Shown here: positions 36,743 to 46,693 of the stretch, piece after piece
Position numbering within the stretch: the first letter of the stretch is position 1
How the letters are laid out: each line of letters opens with the position of its first letter
NCBI RefSeq assembly: GCF_001426525.1
Contig: NZ_LMEW01000036.1
Coordinates: 257,947 to 321,946 of the forward strand
DNA from: Massilia sp. Root133
GTDB taxonomy: Bacteria > Pseudomonadota > Gammaproteobacteria > Burkholderiales > Burkholderiaceae_D
Reading direction: 5' to 3'
DNA length: 64,000 bases
Notes under the pieces: model-generated
Told to the model about the DNA's origin: nothing
Database searches by the model: none
Seen by the model: only the letters and a program-made list of their open reading frames with translations
Position numbers and translations under genes: made by a program

Positions 36743-37630
36743 TTATTTGTTTGCGAAGACCCGGTGCGCGAACGCGGCGATCGCGTCGGCCATGGCTTGC
36801 GGCTGTTCGGGCGCCAGCGCATGGCCGGCATTCGGAATGACGACGACGGTGACCCGGTCGCCCAGCATGTTCTTCAGGACCTGGGAAAAGCGCCGCGGCG
36901 CCACGGCGTCGTTTTCGGCCTGGAGGTCGAGGATGGGGGCCGTGCCGGCCGCGAAGTAATCGTCGACCGGCGTCGTGTTGCGCGCGTGCGATTCGGCCTC
37001 GTGCGTTTCCGAGTGCCAGCCGGTCAGCCACACGCGCGGGTCGTGACCGGGCGCGAAGAAGGCCTTGCGCAAGTATTCGATGCGCTGGGCTTCCGGCAGC
37101 TTCATGTCGGAGGGGCCGTCGATGGCCTTGCGCATCTCCGGGCCGATCGGTTTTTCGTTGGACCCGGGCGGCACCTTGCCGGCCGACGCGGCCGCGACGA
37201 CGACGCCGCGCACGAGGTCGGGCCGGTCGGCCGCCAGCTGGCGCGCCGCGAAGTTGCCCCAGGCATGGCCGACCACCACGACCGGTCCCTTGTTCTCGTG
37301 CTCGATCACGGCGGCGACGTCCTTCGCGAAATTGTGCACGCTGAGATTCTCCATCGGACCTTTGCTGAGTCCGATCCCGCGCGGTTCGGGACGCAGCACG
37401 CGGAACCCGTCCGCCACCAGTCGCTCGGCGACCTGGTCGTAGTCCCGCACCGAGCGACCGAGCGACGGCAGCATCACGATGACGGGGCCTTGTCCCTGGC
37501 GCATCACGTCGATCTGCACGTTGCCGTACTTGACGAGTTGATGATCCGCCGTGCCGGCGGTGCCGGCGAACGCGCATGCCGACAAGGTTGCGGCGAGGAC
37601 GAATGCGTAGCTGAGCTTGCGAAGTTTCAT
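36743..37630 (-). CDS. Alpha/beta-hydrolase-fold protein with altered nucleophile
   Basis: This is an exported 295-aa alpha/beta-hydrolase. The N-terminus is a signal peptide; LSAC at residues 16-19 fits a lipobox, so it may be a lipoprotein. The nucleophile elbow reads GHAWGN with Ala123 where Ser, Cys or Asp is expected; the oxyanion region (MLPSLGRSVRDYD) and the late His (PNAGHALAPEQP) are present. It may thus be a non-hydrolytic relative or binding protein. It sits between the ModA-like protein and the porin in a leftward operon. Confidence 0.8.
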   Translation of the reverse strand: MKLRKLSYAFVLAATLSACAFAGTAGTADHQLVKYGNVQIDVMRQGQGPVIVMLPSLGRSVRDYDQVAERLVADGFRVLRPEPRGIGLSKGPMENLSVHNFAKDVAAVIEHENKGPVVVVGHAWGNFAARQLAADRPDLVRGVVVAAASAGKVPPGSNEKPIGPEMRKAIDGPSDMKLPEAQRIEYLRKAFFAPGHDPRVWLTGWHSETHEAESHARNTTPVDDYFAAGTAPILDLQAENDAVAPRRFSQVLKNMLGDRVTVVVIPNAGHALAPEQPQAMADAIAAFAHRVFANK

Positions 37631-37661
37631 GTGAGTCTCCTGTCTGTCGTGGTTATTCGTT

Positions 37662-38456
37662 TTATTTCGCGCCGATCGGGTCGAGTCCCGTCTTCACGAA
37701 CGTCGCTGCGGCCTCCGGCGTCTTCAGGTAGGCGAGGAAGGCTTCGGCGGCCTTGCGCTCCCTGGCGTCCTTGCCGATCGCCGCGGCGATGACGCTGACC
37801 TTTTGCACGGCTTCCGGGAGCGGACCGACGTACTGGATGCCGGGAATGGCGCGCAGCTCGCTGATCTGCTGCAGGCCGAGGTCGGCGTCGCCGCGTTCGA
37901 TGGCCGTGCCGACCAGTTCGCGTCCGTGGATGGGTACGCTTTTCGCCTTCATCGCGTCGGCAATGCCGAGCTCGGGGAACAGGGTGCCGACGATGTACTT
38001 GCCGCTCGCGCCCTCGGAAAACGCGACCGACTTCGCCGCGAGCAGCGTGGCGCGCAGGCTGTCGACCGACGCAATGTCCGGCCGGGGCAGGCCCGCGCGT
38101 ACGGCGACGCCGACGCGCGACTCGGCCAGGTCGACGGCGGTCGCGGGCAGCAGCTTGCCTTGCTTGATTTGATCGGCCATCGCCGCCTTGATCATGAAGC
38201 ACGCGTCCATCGCTTCGCCGGCCTGGATGCGCATGGGCAGCGCATCGGGCGAGCTACCGTAGGACGGGCCCCACGACACCACCAGATGGTGGCCGGACTT
38301 CTTCTCGAAGTCGGGGCCGAGTTGCCTGAACGCCGCCGACAGCGCGCCCGTGGCGAGGACATGGATGTCGGCGGCCTGCGCCGTGGTCGACAACAATCCC
38401 GAACAGCCGAGGGCAAGCAGGGCTGTCGCACAAGCACGGTTACTTGATTTGTTCAT
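37662..38456 (-). CDS. ModA-like periplasmic substrate-binding protein
   Basis: This 264-aa exported protein (signal peptide with cleavage near AQA-AD) has the type-2 periplasmic binding fold of molybdate-type ModA proteins: IHVLATGALSAAFRQLGPDFEKKSG, then SEGASGKYIVGTLFPELG. No ABC permease or ATPase gene is near, so it is an orphan. Such solitary ModA-like proteins are often found in catabolic operons; a sensory or accessory uptake role is possible. Confidence 0.8.
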   Translation of the reverse strand: MNKSSNRACATALLALGCSGLLSTTAQAADIHVLATGALSAAFRQLGPDFEKKSGHHLVVSWGPSYGSSPDALPMRIQAGEAMDACFMIKAAMADQIKQGKLLPATAVDLAESRVGVAVRAGLPRPDIASVDSLRATLLAAKSVAFSEGASGKYIVGTLFPELGIADAMKAKSVPIHGRELVGTAIERGDADLGLQQISELRAIPGIQYVGPLPEAVQKVSVIAAAIGKDARERKAAEAFLAYLKTPEAAATFVKTGLDPIGAK

Positions 38457-38499
38457 TCCATCGTCTCCTTGTCGTTATTTGATTGATGCAATCGTGTGG

Positions 38500-39326
38500 T
38501 CAGAAATACAGCCGCTTCGGGTTATCCACCAGTACGGCCTGTGCGGTCGCCGCGTCGCCGCAGACCTCTACCAGGAAGTCGAGCAGCTGGCCGTCGTCGG
38601 GCACGGGGCCCTGGATGTTCGGGTGCGGCCAGTCCGTGCCCCAGATCGCGCGCTGCCGCGCGGCGGCGAGCAGGCGTCGGGCGAGCGGCAGCGCGGCGGG
38701 CCACGGCGCCGGCGCGCCCTGCATCGCGCGGTCGACGCCGGACAGCTTGAGCCACCGCTGCGGATGCGCAAGATGGCGTTCCAGCCGCTTCAGGGCGGGC
38801 TCGTCCCATTCGCGCGTCGCATCCTGGCGCGCCATGTGGTCGATCACGAGCGGCATGTCGAGGTCGCGCCAGGCGTCGAGGACCGGCAGGACTTGCGCCA
38901 GCTGTCCGTGCAGCAGCGCATGCCAGCCCAGGGGGCGCACCCGTTCGGCGACGCTGCGCAACCGGTCGAGGTCGCGTTCGCCGGGCAGGTGTCCCATGAA
39001 ATTGAAGCGCACGCCGCGGACCCCGCCGTCGTGCAGCGAGCGCAGGTCGGCGTCATCCATGGTCTCGTCGATGAGCGCCACGCCGCGGTAGCGTCCATCC
39101 GTCGCCGCGAGCGCCGCCAGCAGCGCGCTGTGGTCCGACTGGTAGCAGGCCGCCTGCACCAGCACGCCGTGGCCGATCCCGAGCCGTTCGTGCATCGCCA
39201 GCAGCTCGGTCATGGGCGCCGCTGCCGGCCGGTACGCGGCCGTGGCGGGCAGGGGAAACGCGTCCCACGGTCCATAGATATGGGTGTGGCAGTCCCACGG
39301 GCCGCCGGTGAGCGCGAGCCGGACCA

Positions 39327-39327
<1 letters not shown>
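38500..39327 (-). CDS. Amidohydrolase-2 family (lactonase-like) enzyme
   Basis: The 275-aa TIM-barrel protein has the HxH metal motif (WDCHTHIYG, His14 and His16) and the late GTDWPHPN. The family includes 2-pyrone-4,6-dicarboxylate lactonase, sulfomuconolactone hydrolase and galactarolactone isomerase. Its ATG overlaps the SDR stop by 1 nt (TGATG). With an SDR, a carboxymuconolactone-decarboxylase-like protein and a C4-dicarboxylate carrier in the same operon, a lactone or dicarboxylate substrate is likely. The exact substrate is unknown. Confidence 0.83.
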
Positions 39328-40157
<830 letters not shown>

Positions 40158-40167
40158 GCTGCTTTCC

Positions 40168-40728
40168 TTAATTCGTGGAGGTAGGGAGTTCCGGTGCGGC
40201 GCCGGCGGGCGGCGGCACCTCGAAGACCTTGATCGTCATCGAGATCAGCGTGTAGTAGCCGGCCACGCCGACCAGGTCCACCAGGGCGTCGCGGCCGATT
40301 TCGCGTTCGAGGTCGGCATACAGCGCGTCGTCGATGGCGCGGCGTTCATGGAGCTGCTGCATGAACGCGTGGATCAAGGCTTCGTCACGCTTCGTGAAGG
40401 CCGGCGCGCGGCCGTCGCGGATCGCATCGAGCACCTCCGGGGACACGCCGGCTTCCAGCGCGAACGGCTTGTGCGCGGCCCACTCGTATTCGGCGAGCCA
40501 GTGGCGGCCCATCAGCATGATGGCGAGTTCGGACAGGCGCGGCGGCAGGCTGCTGTCGTAGCGGCAGTAGCGGCCCAGCGCCTGGGCGCGGTCGGCAAGC
40601 TGCGGGCGGTGCAGCCACACCGCGAGCGGGCCGCGGACGCCCTTGCGCGGGCCGCTGGCGATGGCGTCGTGGACGGCGCGCTGCGCGGCGTCGAGACGCT
40701 CGGGATCGATAGGCGAAATGCGTGGCAT
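40168..40728 (-). CDS. Carboxymuconolactone-decarboxylase-family protein
   Basis: The 186-aa protein has the family helix LSELAIMLMGRHWLAEYEWAAHKP and a second helix AYYTLISM-type (GVAGYYTLISMTIKVFEVP). The CxxC of AhpD-type peroxidases is absent, which favours a decarboxylase-like or unknown role over antioxidant activity. It follows dctA by 15 bp in the leftward operon. Confidence 0.82.
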   Translation of the reverse strand: MPRISPIDPERLDAAQRAVHDAIASGPRKGVRGPLAVWLHRPQLADRAQALGRYCRYDSSLPPRLSELAIMLMGRHWLAEYEWAAHKPFALEAGVSPEVLDAIRDGRAPAFTKRDEALIHAFMQQLHERRAIDDALYADLEREIGRDALVDLVGVAGYYTLISMTIKVFEVPPPAGAAPELPTSTN

Positions 40729-40743
40729 GGTGGTTCCTTGGTG

Positions 40744-42057
40744 TCAGATGTTCGATTGGGCCGGCTGGGATTGCGCCGCGGCCTTGTCCGGCTGCAGGCG
40801 GGTGCGGCGCGCACGCGTTCCCGTCTCGCGGGCAAACGCATCCGCATCGAAGCCGTTCTCCCAGCGCGAGATGGCGAAGACCGCGATCGTGTTGCCGACG
40901 ACGTTGACGAGGGCGGTGGCGGTCGCCATCACGCGGTCGATGCCGAACAGCAGGCCGAGGCCGCCGAGCGGCAGCGTGCGTACCGATTGCAGGGTCGCCG
41001 CGAGTTTCACGAACGCGCCGCCGGCCACCGTGGTGCCGCCCTTCGAGGTCAGGCTCAGGATGGCGAGCAGGCCCAGCTGCTGCCAGAGCGAGAACGGCGT
41101 GTCCGTCGCCTGTGCGATGAAGCCGATCGCGATCGCCATGTAGATGGACGTGCCGTCCAGGTTGAAGCTGTAGCCGGCCGGCAGGACAAAGCCGACGACG
41201 ACCTCGTCGCAACCGGCGCGCTGCAGTTTTTCGAGCAGGCGCGGGAAGGCGACTTCGCTGGACGCGGTGCCGAAGATCAGCAGGATCTCGTCGCGGATCA
41301 GTTTCAGCACGCCGAAGAACGGCAGGCCGATCATCCAGCTGATCGAGCTCAGGACGCCGAACACGAACACCAGCGATGCACCGTAGTAGACGACGATGAC
41401 TTTCAACAGGTACACGAGCGTCATGCCGCCGTAGCTGCCGATCGCGGCCGCCATGGCGCCGAACGCCCCCAGCGGCGCCAGCTTCATGATGAACGCCAGC
41501 ATCTTGAACAGGACGGCCTGCGCTTCGTCGATGCCGCGCAAGAGGGTAGAGTCGGCGCCGACCGAGACGTTCAGGGCCAGTCCGGCGAGGATAGAAATGA
41601 TGAGGACCTGCACGATGTCGCCCTTGGCGAATGCGTCCACGAGCGTGTGCGGAATCAGGCCCAGCAGGTAGTTGACCGCGGAGATCTGGCCGGCGCCGGC
41701 CGTCGCCTTCAGGGCGTCGGCGCTTTCGACCATGTTCGTCGCATGCAGTCCCGCGCCGGGTTCGAAGACGTTCACGAACACGAAACCGATGATCATCGCG
41801 ACCGTGCTGACGACTTCGAAGTAGACCAGGGATTTCAATCCCAGCCGTCCCAGCTTGCGCATGTCCTTGACGTGGGCGAGGCCCTGGACCAGGGTGCAGA
41901 AGATGATCGGTGCCAGCATCATCTTCAGCAATGCGATGAAGCCCTGTCCCAGCGGTTTCATCGCGATGGCGGTGGCGGGCGCCAAGAGACCGAGCACGAC
42001 GGCGCACGCCAGCCCGATCAATACCTGCACATGCAGTTTCTTCAGTTGTTTCATCAC
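40744..42057 (-). CDS. dctA: C4-dicarboxylate:cation symporter DctA-like
   Basis: This 437-aa inner-membrane carrier of the DAACS family takes up succinate, malate, fumarate or similar acids with protons or sodium. Signatures are QGFIALLKMMLAPIIFCTLVQG near the N-terminus, YSFNLDGTSIYMAIA and SKGGTTVAGGAFVKLAATL. It is the first gene of a seven-gene leftward operon and is divergent from a LysR gene, so its transport substrate may be an aromatic-derived dicarboxylate rather than succinate. Confidence 0.9.
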   Translation of the reverse strand: MMKQLKKLHVQVLIGLACAVVLGLLAPATAIAMKPLGQGFIALLKMMLAPIIFCTLVQGLAHVKDMRKLGRLGLKSLVYFEVVSTVAMIIGFVFVNVFEPGAGLHATNMVESADALKATAGAGQISAVNYLLGLIPHTLVDAFAKGDIVQVLIISILAGLALNVSVGADSTLLRGIDEAQAVLFKMLAFIMKLAPLGAFGAMAAAIGSYGGMTLVYLLKVIVVYYGASLVFVFGVLSSISWMIGLPFFGVLKLIRDEILLIFGTASSEVAFPRLLEKLQRAGCDEVVVGFVLPAGYSFNLDGTSIYMAIAIGFIAQATDTPFSLWQQLGLLAILSLTSKGGTTVAGGAFVKLAATLQSVRTLPLGGLGLLFGIDRVMATATALVNVVGNTIAVFAISRWENGFDADAFARETGTRARRTRLQPDKAAAQSQPAQSNI

Positions 42058-42109
42058 GTCTCCTAAGGTCGCCGATGGCGGCTTGTTTTGAGTGGTTTGC
42101 TATTTGTAT

Positions 42110-42170
42110 GAAGCATAGGTTCATGTAAAAACTTTGACAAAGACCGTATGAATATATGATCCTATGCTTC
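42110..42170. promoter_or_regulatory. LysR operator/promoter region between dctA and lysR
   Basis: A perfect 10-bp inverted repeat, GAAGCATAGG (42110-42119) and CCTATGCTTC (42161-42170), brackets 41 bp of AT-rich DNA. Between the arms are TTGACA (42134-42139) and TATGAT (42155-42160), a 15-bp-spaced promoter pointing at the LysR gene. This is a plausible site for autorepression and activation of the divergent operon. Confidence 0.6.
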
Positions 42171-42192
42171 TTCGGCATGGCTGGCGTTGGAT

Positions 42193-43119
42193 ATGGATAT
42201 ACGAGAACTCAGGAGCTTCATTCACGTGGCGCGGTCGGGGAGCTTCAGCCGTGCGGCGTCCGAGCTCTACATTGCCCAGCCTGCGTTGAGCCGGCAGATC
42301 GCCAAGCTGGAAGGCGAAATCGGCGTACCGTTGCTGATCCGCCATGGCCGCGGCGTGCGCCTGACCGCCGCCGGTGCCAGGCTGCTGGAACGGGCCGAGA
42401 TGATCACGCACATGGTGAACGAGACCGGCGAGCAGGTCCGTGCCAGCGCGGACGAGGAGGGTGGGCATCTCGCAGTGGGGCTGCCGCCGACGATCGGGGC
42501 ACTGATCGGGGCCGACCTGATCAAGGACTTCCGCGCACGCTGGCCGCGCGTGACGTTGCACCTGCGCGAAGGGCTCAGCAGTTCATTGCAGGAGTGGGTG
42601 CTCGACAAGCGGGTCGACCTGGCGGTCGTGTACAACCAGCCGCTTCTCGATGCATTCAATGTCCGTCCATTGTTCAGCGAGCCCATGATATTGATCGGTC
42701 CGGCTGGCGACGCGGGACGAAAGCCCAGTTACCACATCCGGGATCTCGCGGACATACCTCTCATTCTCCCTGGGCTACCCCACAGCAATCGCCGCCTTGT
42801 GGAGCAGGCCGCGATCCAGCATGGCGTGCGGCTGCGGGTCGAGATCGAAGTCGACAGCGTGGCCCTGACCAAGCAGTTGGTGAAGGCGGGAGTGGGCTAT
42901 TCGATCCTGACGCAAGTCGCGATCAAGGACGAGGTGGCGCGGGGCGATGTCGTCGCCCACGCCATCGAACGCCCTTCGATCCGGTCGACCGTGGCCATTA
43001 CGACGCTGCGCGAGAACCGGCCATCCAGGCTGGTCGAGGCATGGTCGACGATGCTGCAGGAGAAACTGCAATCGCTCATTGCGAGCGAGGCCTGGAGAAA
43101 CGACGTTATCTGGGCGTAG
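42193..43119 (+). CDS. LysR-family transcriptional regulator
   Basis: The 308-aa protein begins MDIRELRSFIHVARSGSFSRAASELYIAQPALSRQIAKLE-type sequence, the LysR helix-turn-helix, followed by a type-2 periplasmic-binding effector domain. A TTG six bases earlier is in frame, but the ATG gives the usual start. It is divergent from the dctA operon, which it most likely controls through the inverted repeat at 42110-42170. It resembles NAC/CynR-type regulators only generally. Confidence 0.9.
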   Translation: MDIRELRSFIHVARSGSFSRAASELYIAQPALSRQIAKLEGEIGVPLLIRHGRGVRLTAAGARLLERAEMITHMVNETGEQVRASADEEGGHLAVGLPPTIGALIGADLIKDFRARWPRVTLHLREGLSSSLQEWVLDKRVDLAVVYNQPLLDAFNVRPLFSEPMILIGPAGDAGRKPSYHIRDLADIPLILPGLPHSNRRLVEQAAIQHGVRLRVEIEVDSVALTKQLVKAGVGYSILTQVAIKDEVARGDVVAHAIERPSIRSTVAITTLRENRPSRLVEAWSTMLQEKLQSLIASEAWRNDVIWA

Positions 43120-43373
43120 GCGGTAAGGCGTCCGACCGTTTCATTTCGCTGGTCTGCCATATCCTGCTCCGCGATTCTTGCATGTCTGCGCGTGGTCGAA
43201 TGCTTGCGAACAGTCTGGTATAGGCGCTCGAGCGTCCCCGCCCAATATGCGAAGAAGGCGGGCCAGGGCGGGCCTGCCTGAGAAAAACATGCAGCAAAGC
43301 GCTCGATTGGTCTTGCCAAGGTCTGCCGATGTGATCACGATATCGCATTGATAGAATGTTTCACGGGGCAATA

Positions 43374-45803
43374 ATGAAATCGAGTCAGCGGAAGTTGCGT
43401 CGGGGGATGAACCGGCATGCCGTCAAGCTTGCACTGACCACCGCCGTTGCGGCAGCGGGCGTGCCGGACGCCTGTCGCGCGCAGGATGTCATGCCGGTGG
43501 TCACGGTCACCGCGCAGAGCCGCAGCCAGGACATCCAGAACGTGCCGATCGCCGTGCAGACGCTGGCCGGCAGCGCGCTCAGGGATGTCGGCGTGGTCAA
43601 CCTGGCCGGCATGGATGCGTTCGTCCCCGGCCTGTCGGTCGAGCCGTTGCAATCCACCCGCCCGATCATTTTCCTGCGTGGCGTCGGCACCGAGGACTAC
43701 GGCATCGGCACGGACTCGCCGGTCGGCATCTTCACCGACTCCGTGTATGTCGGCAAGACCGGCGGATCGCTGCTGAACTTCAATGACGTCAAGCGGATCG
43801 AAGTGCTGAAAGGTCCGCAGGGTACGCTGTTCGGACGCAATGCGGCAGCAGGCGTCATCTCCATTGTCACCAACGATCCCGTCGAGCGGATCGAAGCGAG
43901 TGGACTGGTCCGGGTCGGCACCCGCGGGGCGGTCCATACCGAACTGCTCTACAACACCCCGCTGGCCGAGGGGCTGGCACTGCGCATCTCGGCGCTCGAC
44001 CAGCGTGACAACGGCTGGGTCCGCAACACCTTCAACGGGCAGCGCATGGGCGACGATGGCGAGCGCGGCCTGCGCGCCACCGTGCGCTGGCGGCGCGACG
44101 ACACCGACGCCATCCTCGGCTGGGAACACGGGGTGATGCGTGTGTCCGGCCCGCCGGTGTTTTCCCTCACGGGCGGAAAGATCGACTTCGGCGGGCCCGC
44201 GACGTGGGTCGATCCGCGCAAGCAGCCGCTGGCCAACGACGCCGAGCCCAATGCGCAGGCGCGCACCTTCGACGGCCTCACCCTGCGCGTGACGACGCCG
44301 CTGCGCCATGCGACACTGAGCAGCATCACCGCCTACCGCCATTTCAACACGCAGAACTGGCAGGACAACGACGGCTCGGTGAATCCGGCGGCGTATATCG
44401 GCATCGGCAACGTCGAATCGAACTCGACCTGGCAGCAGGAATTCAAACTGAGCGGACAGAACGGCGCGCTCGACTGGGTGGGCGGCGTCAGTGCCTATCG
44501 CGAGCGCGCCACCCAGACGCAACACGTGGACTTGACGACGCTGTCGCTGGACACCCTGATTCGCCATGCCGCCGGCAGCGCGCCCTATGCCACGCTGACC
44601 GGCCTGGCCCAGGGTATCGGCCGTGCCACCGGCAACGCGGCGCTGCAAGGGCTGAGCCTCGCCGGTTTGCCGTGGCGCGAGAGCATCCACGACAAGGGTG
44701 ACTACCGCGCGTACGCCGTGTATGGCGACCTGCTCTGGCATGTGAGCCCGGTCACCAACCTGACGGTCGGCGGCCGCTTGACGCACGACGACAAGCGCTT
44801 CAGCTGGTACAACCCGCCGCGTATCGCCAGCGAGCTCGACGCTCGGCTCGCCGTGATGCAGCAAGCACAGTTGTTCCCGACCGCTGTCGCCCTGAGATTG
44901 CTGACTCCGCAACAGGCTGCATCGCTGCAGGCCGTCGTGGCACGCAACGTCGAGTTCAACAACACCGTTTCGAGCACCAGCCCGTTCCCCGCATCGAGGA
45001 GCTGGAACAACTTCAGCCCGCGCATCGTGCTGGACCGCCACCTGACGCGGGACCACATGGTGTACGGCTCGTGGAGCAAGGGCTATCTGGCCGGCGGTTT
45101 CGATGCCCTCGGCGTGAATGGCTATTACGACGAGGAGCTGGTGACGAATACCGAGATCGGCATCAAGGGGCGGGTGCGTGCGCTGGGCTTGTCCTACGAA
45201 GCGTCGATCTTCCATTACGACTACACCAACCTGCAAAGCCTGACCCTGGTGCCGGCCAATGCCGGCGCCGGCGTGCCCAGCTACCAGGTCGTCAACAGCG
45301 ACCAGCGCGCGACGGGCGCCGAGCTGAGCGCGCAGTGGACGCTCAACCGGATCTGGCGCCTGAACGGCGCGCTGGCCTACCTCGACCAGACCTATGCGCA
45401 CTACGTGTCGCCGTCCGGTGTCCGGCTGGACGGCCAGCCGCCCGGCGCCCCGCGCCTGAGCGCCAGTGCCGGCGCCACCGCGCGCTGGCCGCTGTGGAAC
45501 GGGACGGCTGACTTCAACGTGATGCTGGGCTACATTGGTGAACGGCGCTGCAATGCCGACACGCGGGCGCAGGGAACGTGCAACCCCGACGGCAGTGTCG
45601 ATACCGGGGCGGCGCGCGAGAAAGTCGACGTGCGCCTCGGCTGGACGGCGCCGTCCGGCAACTGGGGCGTGGGTGCGGTCGTGACGAATCTCGCCAACCG
45701 GCAAACGATTGCGATCAGCACGCTCGGTTCTGTCGTCGGCTCCCCTTACAGCTATGTGAGCAAGCCGCGTGCGATCGCGCTCGAACTGCGTGGACGGCTG
45801 TAA
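43374..45803 (+). CDS. TonB-dependent receptor (orphan)
   Basis: This 809-aa receptor has a signal peptide (start MKSSQRKL at 43374; cleavage near CRA-QD), the TonB box PVVTVTAQSRSQDIQNVPIAV, the plug segment GPQGTLFGRNAAAGVISIVTNDP and a barrel that ends in ...ALELRGRL. The VTAQ(K/S)R..(D)IQ(D)VPIAV style is common in receptors for aromatic compounds or siderophores in sphingomonads and Burkholderiales. No transport partner is adjacent, so the ligand is unknown. About 250 bp of featureless DNA precede it. Confidence 0.9.
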   Translation: MKSSQRKLRRGMNRHAVKLALTTAVAAAGVPDACRAQDVMPVVTVTAQSRSQDIQNVPIAVQTLAGSALRDVGVVNLAGMDAFVPGLSVEPLQSTRPIIFLRGVGTEDYGIGTDSPVGIFTDSVYVGKTGGSLLNFNDVKRIEVLKGPQGTLFGRNAAAGVISIVTNDPVERIEASGLVRVGTRGAVHTELLYNTPLAEGLALRISALDQRDNGWVRNTFNGQRMGDDGERGLRATVRWRRDDTDAILGWEHGVMRVSGPPVFSLTGGKIDFGGPATWVDPRKQPLANDAEPNAQARTFDGLTLRVTTPLRHATLSSITAYRHFNTQNWQDNDGSVNPAAYIGIGNVESNSTWQQEFKLSGQNGALDWVGGVSAYRERATQTQHVDLTTLSLDTLIRHAAGSAPYATLTGLAQGIGRATGNAALQGLSLAGLPWRESIHDKGDYRAYAVYGDLLWHVSPVTNLTVGGRLTHDDKRFSWYNPPRIASELDARLAVMQQAQLFPTAVALRLLTPQQAASLQAVVARNVEFNNTVSSTSPFPASRSWNNFSPRIVLDRHLTRDHMVYGSWSKGYLAGGFDALGVNGYYDEELVTNTEIGIKGRVRALGLSYEASIFHYDYTNLQSLTLVPANAGAGVPSYQVVNSDQRATGAELSAQWTLNRIWRLNGALAYLDQTYAHYVSPSGVRLDGQPPGAPRLSASAGATARWPLWNGTADFNVMLGYIGERRCNADTRAQGTCNPDGSVDTGAAREKVDVRLGWTAPSGNWGVGAVVTNLANRQTIAISTLGSVVGSPYSYVSKPRAIALELRGRL

Positions 45804-45815
45804 GCAGGCTCAACG

Positions 45816-45956
45816 TCACCCCAGCTCGCGCCACAGTAGCAACAGAACCGGTCCGTAAAACAGTACGGCAGTCAGTGCAATCAGGCACATGCCCAACAGT
45901 ACGGACCGGTTGATTCTCCAAAGGGGAATCGGTGGGTTGTTCGCGGACGAGTTCAT
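45816..45956 (-). CDS. Small single-span membrane protein
   Basis: A 46-aa reading frame (MNSSANNPPIPLWRINRSV at the N-terminus) has one strong transmembrane segment (about residues 20-43) and a good AGGAG ribosome binding site 7 nt ahead of the ATG. It converges on the TonB receptor stop with 12 bp between. No family is recognised. The ribosome binding site and membrane segment support it as a real gene. Confidence 0.5.
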   Translation of the reverse strand: MNSSANNPPIPLWRINRSVLLGMCLIALTAVLFYGPVLLLLWRELG

Positions 45957-46092
45957 GATGGTCTCCTGGGCAACAGCTGGTCGCGCTTTGTTTTGCCGGG
46001 TAACCAGCAATGTCCATGCCAAGGAAAAAATATGCTTTGGTTTCAATGGCTTGGCATAGCGCCGCCGCCAGACTCATCCTAGACTGTAAAAA

Positions 46093-46599
46093 TTACCGAA
46101 GTGTTGCTGGCTTTCCATGCCGCTGGCGCAGGCGCAACATCTGGTAACCGGTGCCGAGCAAGAACAGCACGAACACGCAGGCCAGCGCCAGCTTGACGGG
46201 CGGCGAGTCCGGGCCATGCCCGATCGGATGGCCGACAGGGAGACGGCTCAGCGTCTCGTTCGTCCCCGGCACCAGCAGCAGCAGGAAGCTGAACGACATC
46301 AGCCCGACCTGCAGGTACCCGGCTGCACGGCCCAGGAAGGCGATGCGGGGCGCGGCCGTGGCGCACGCCATTACCAGCAAGGTCAGCAGGCCGAGCGCAT
46401 GCCCCGGATTGAACCCGCCCGTGCTCGACAGGCCGAAGGCGGTGACGACGGACAGGATCATTCCCACCCAGTAAATCCTGCCCAGGCCGCTGGCTGGATC
46501 GATGCGGCCTTGGCGAACGAAAGCGAGCAGGCCCGCGACGATGGGGATCAGGCTCAATACCGTGTGAATGGCGCCGACGTTCGAGAGGGGATGAGGCAT
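46093..46599 (-). CDS. Four-span membrane protein of unknown function
   Basis: The 168-aa protein has about four hydrophobic segments (near residues 12-28, 45-60, 66-84 and 96-112, with another near 136-153). The starting HPLSNVGAIHTVLSLIPIVAGLLAFVRQG resembles DUF2306-type proteins. The ribosome binding site is AAAGGAG. A TetR-type operator matching the one ahead of the tetR gene lies 26 bp upstream of its start, so it is the regulator's likely target. Confidence 0.7.
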   Translation of the reverse strand: MPHPLSNVGAIHTVLSLIPIVAGLLAFVRQGRIDPASGLGRIYWVGMILSVVTAFGLSSTGGFNPGHALGLLTLLVMACATAAPRIAFLGRAAGYLQVGLMSFSFLLLLVPGTNETLSRLPVGHPIGHGPDSPPVKLALACVFVLFLLGTGYQMLRLRQRHGKPATLR

Positions 46600-46624
46600 G
46601 CTAAAACTCCTTTAATGAAATCCG

Positions 46625-46640
46625 ACCTACTAGTTGGTAG
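46625..46640. promoter_or_regulatory. TetR-type operator ahead of membrane-protein gene
   Basis: ACCTACTAGTTGGTAG is a near-perfect dyad. The reverse complement of the sequence at 47289-47306 contains the matching ACCTACTAGAAGGTAA, so the two sites share ACCTACTAG..GGTA. Confidence 0.65.
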
Positions 46641-46693
46641 ATGACGATGGCAAAAAATGGGCCCGGCGCACCGGACCCGGACATACGGTACGA

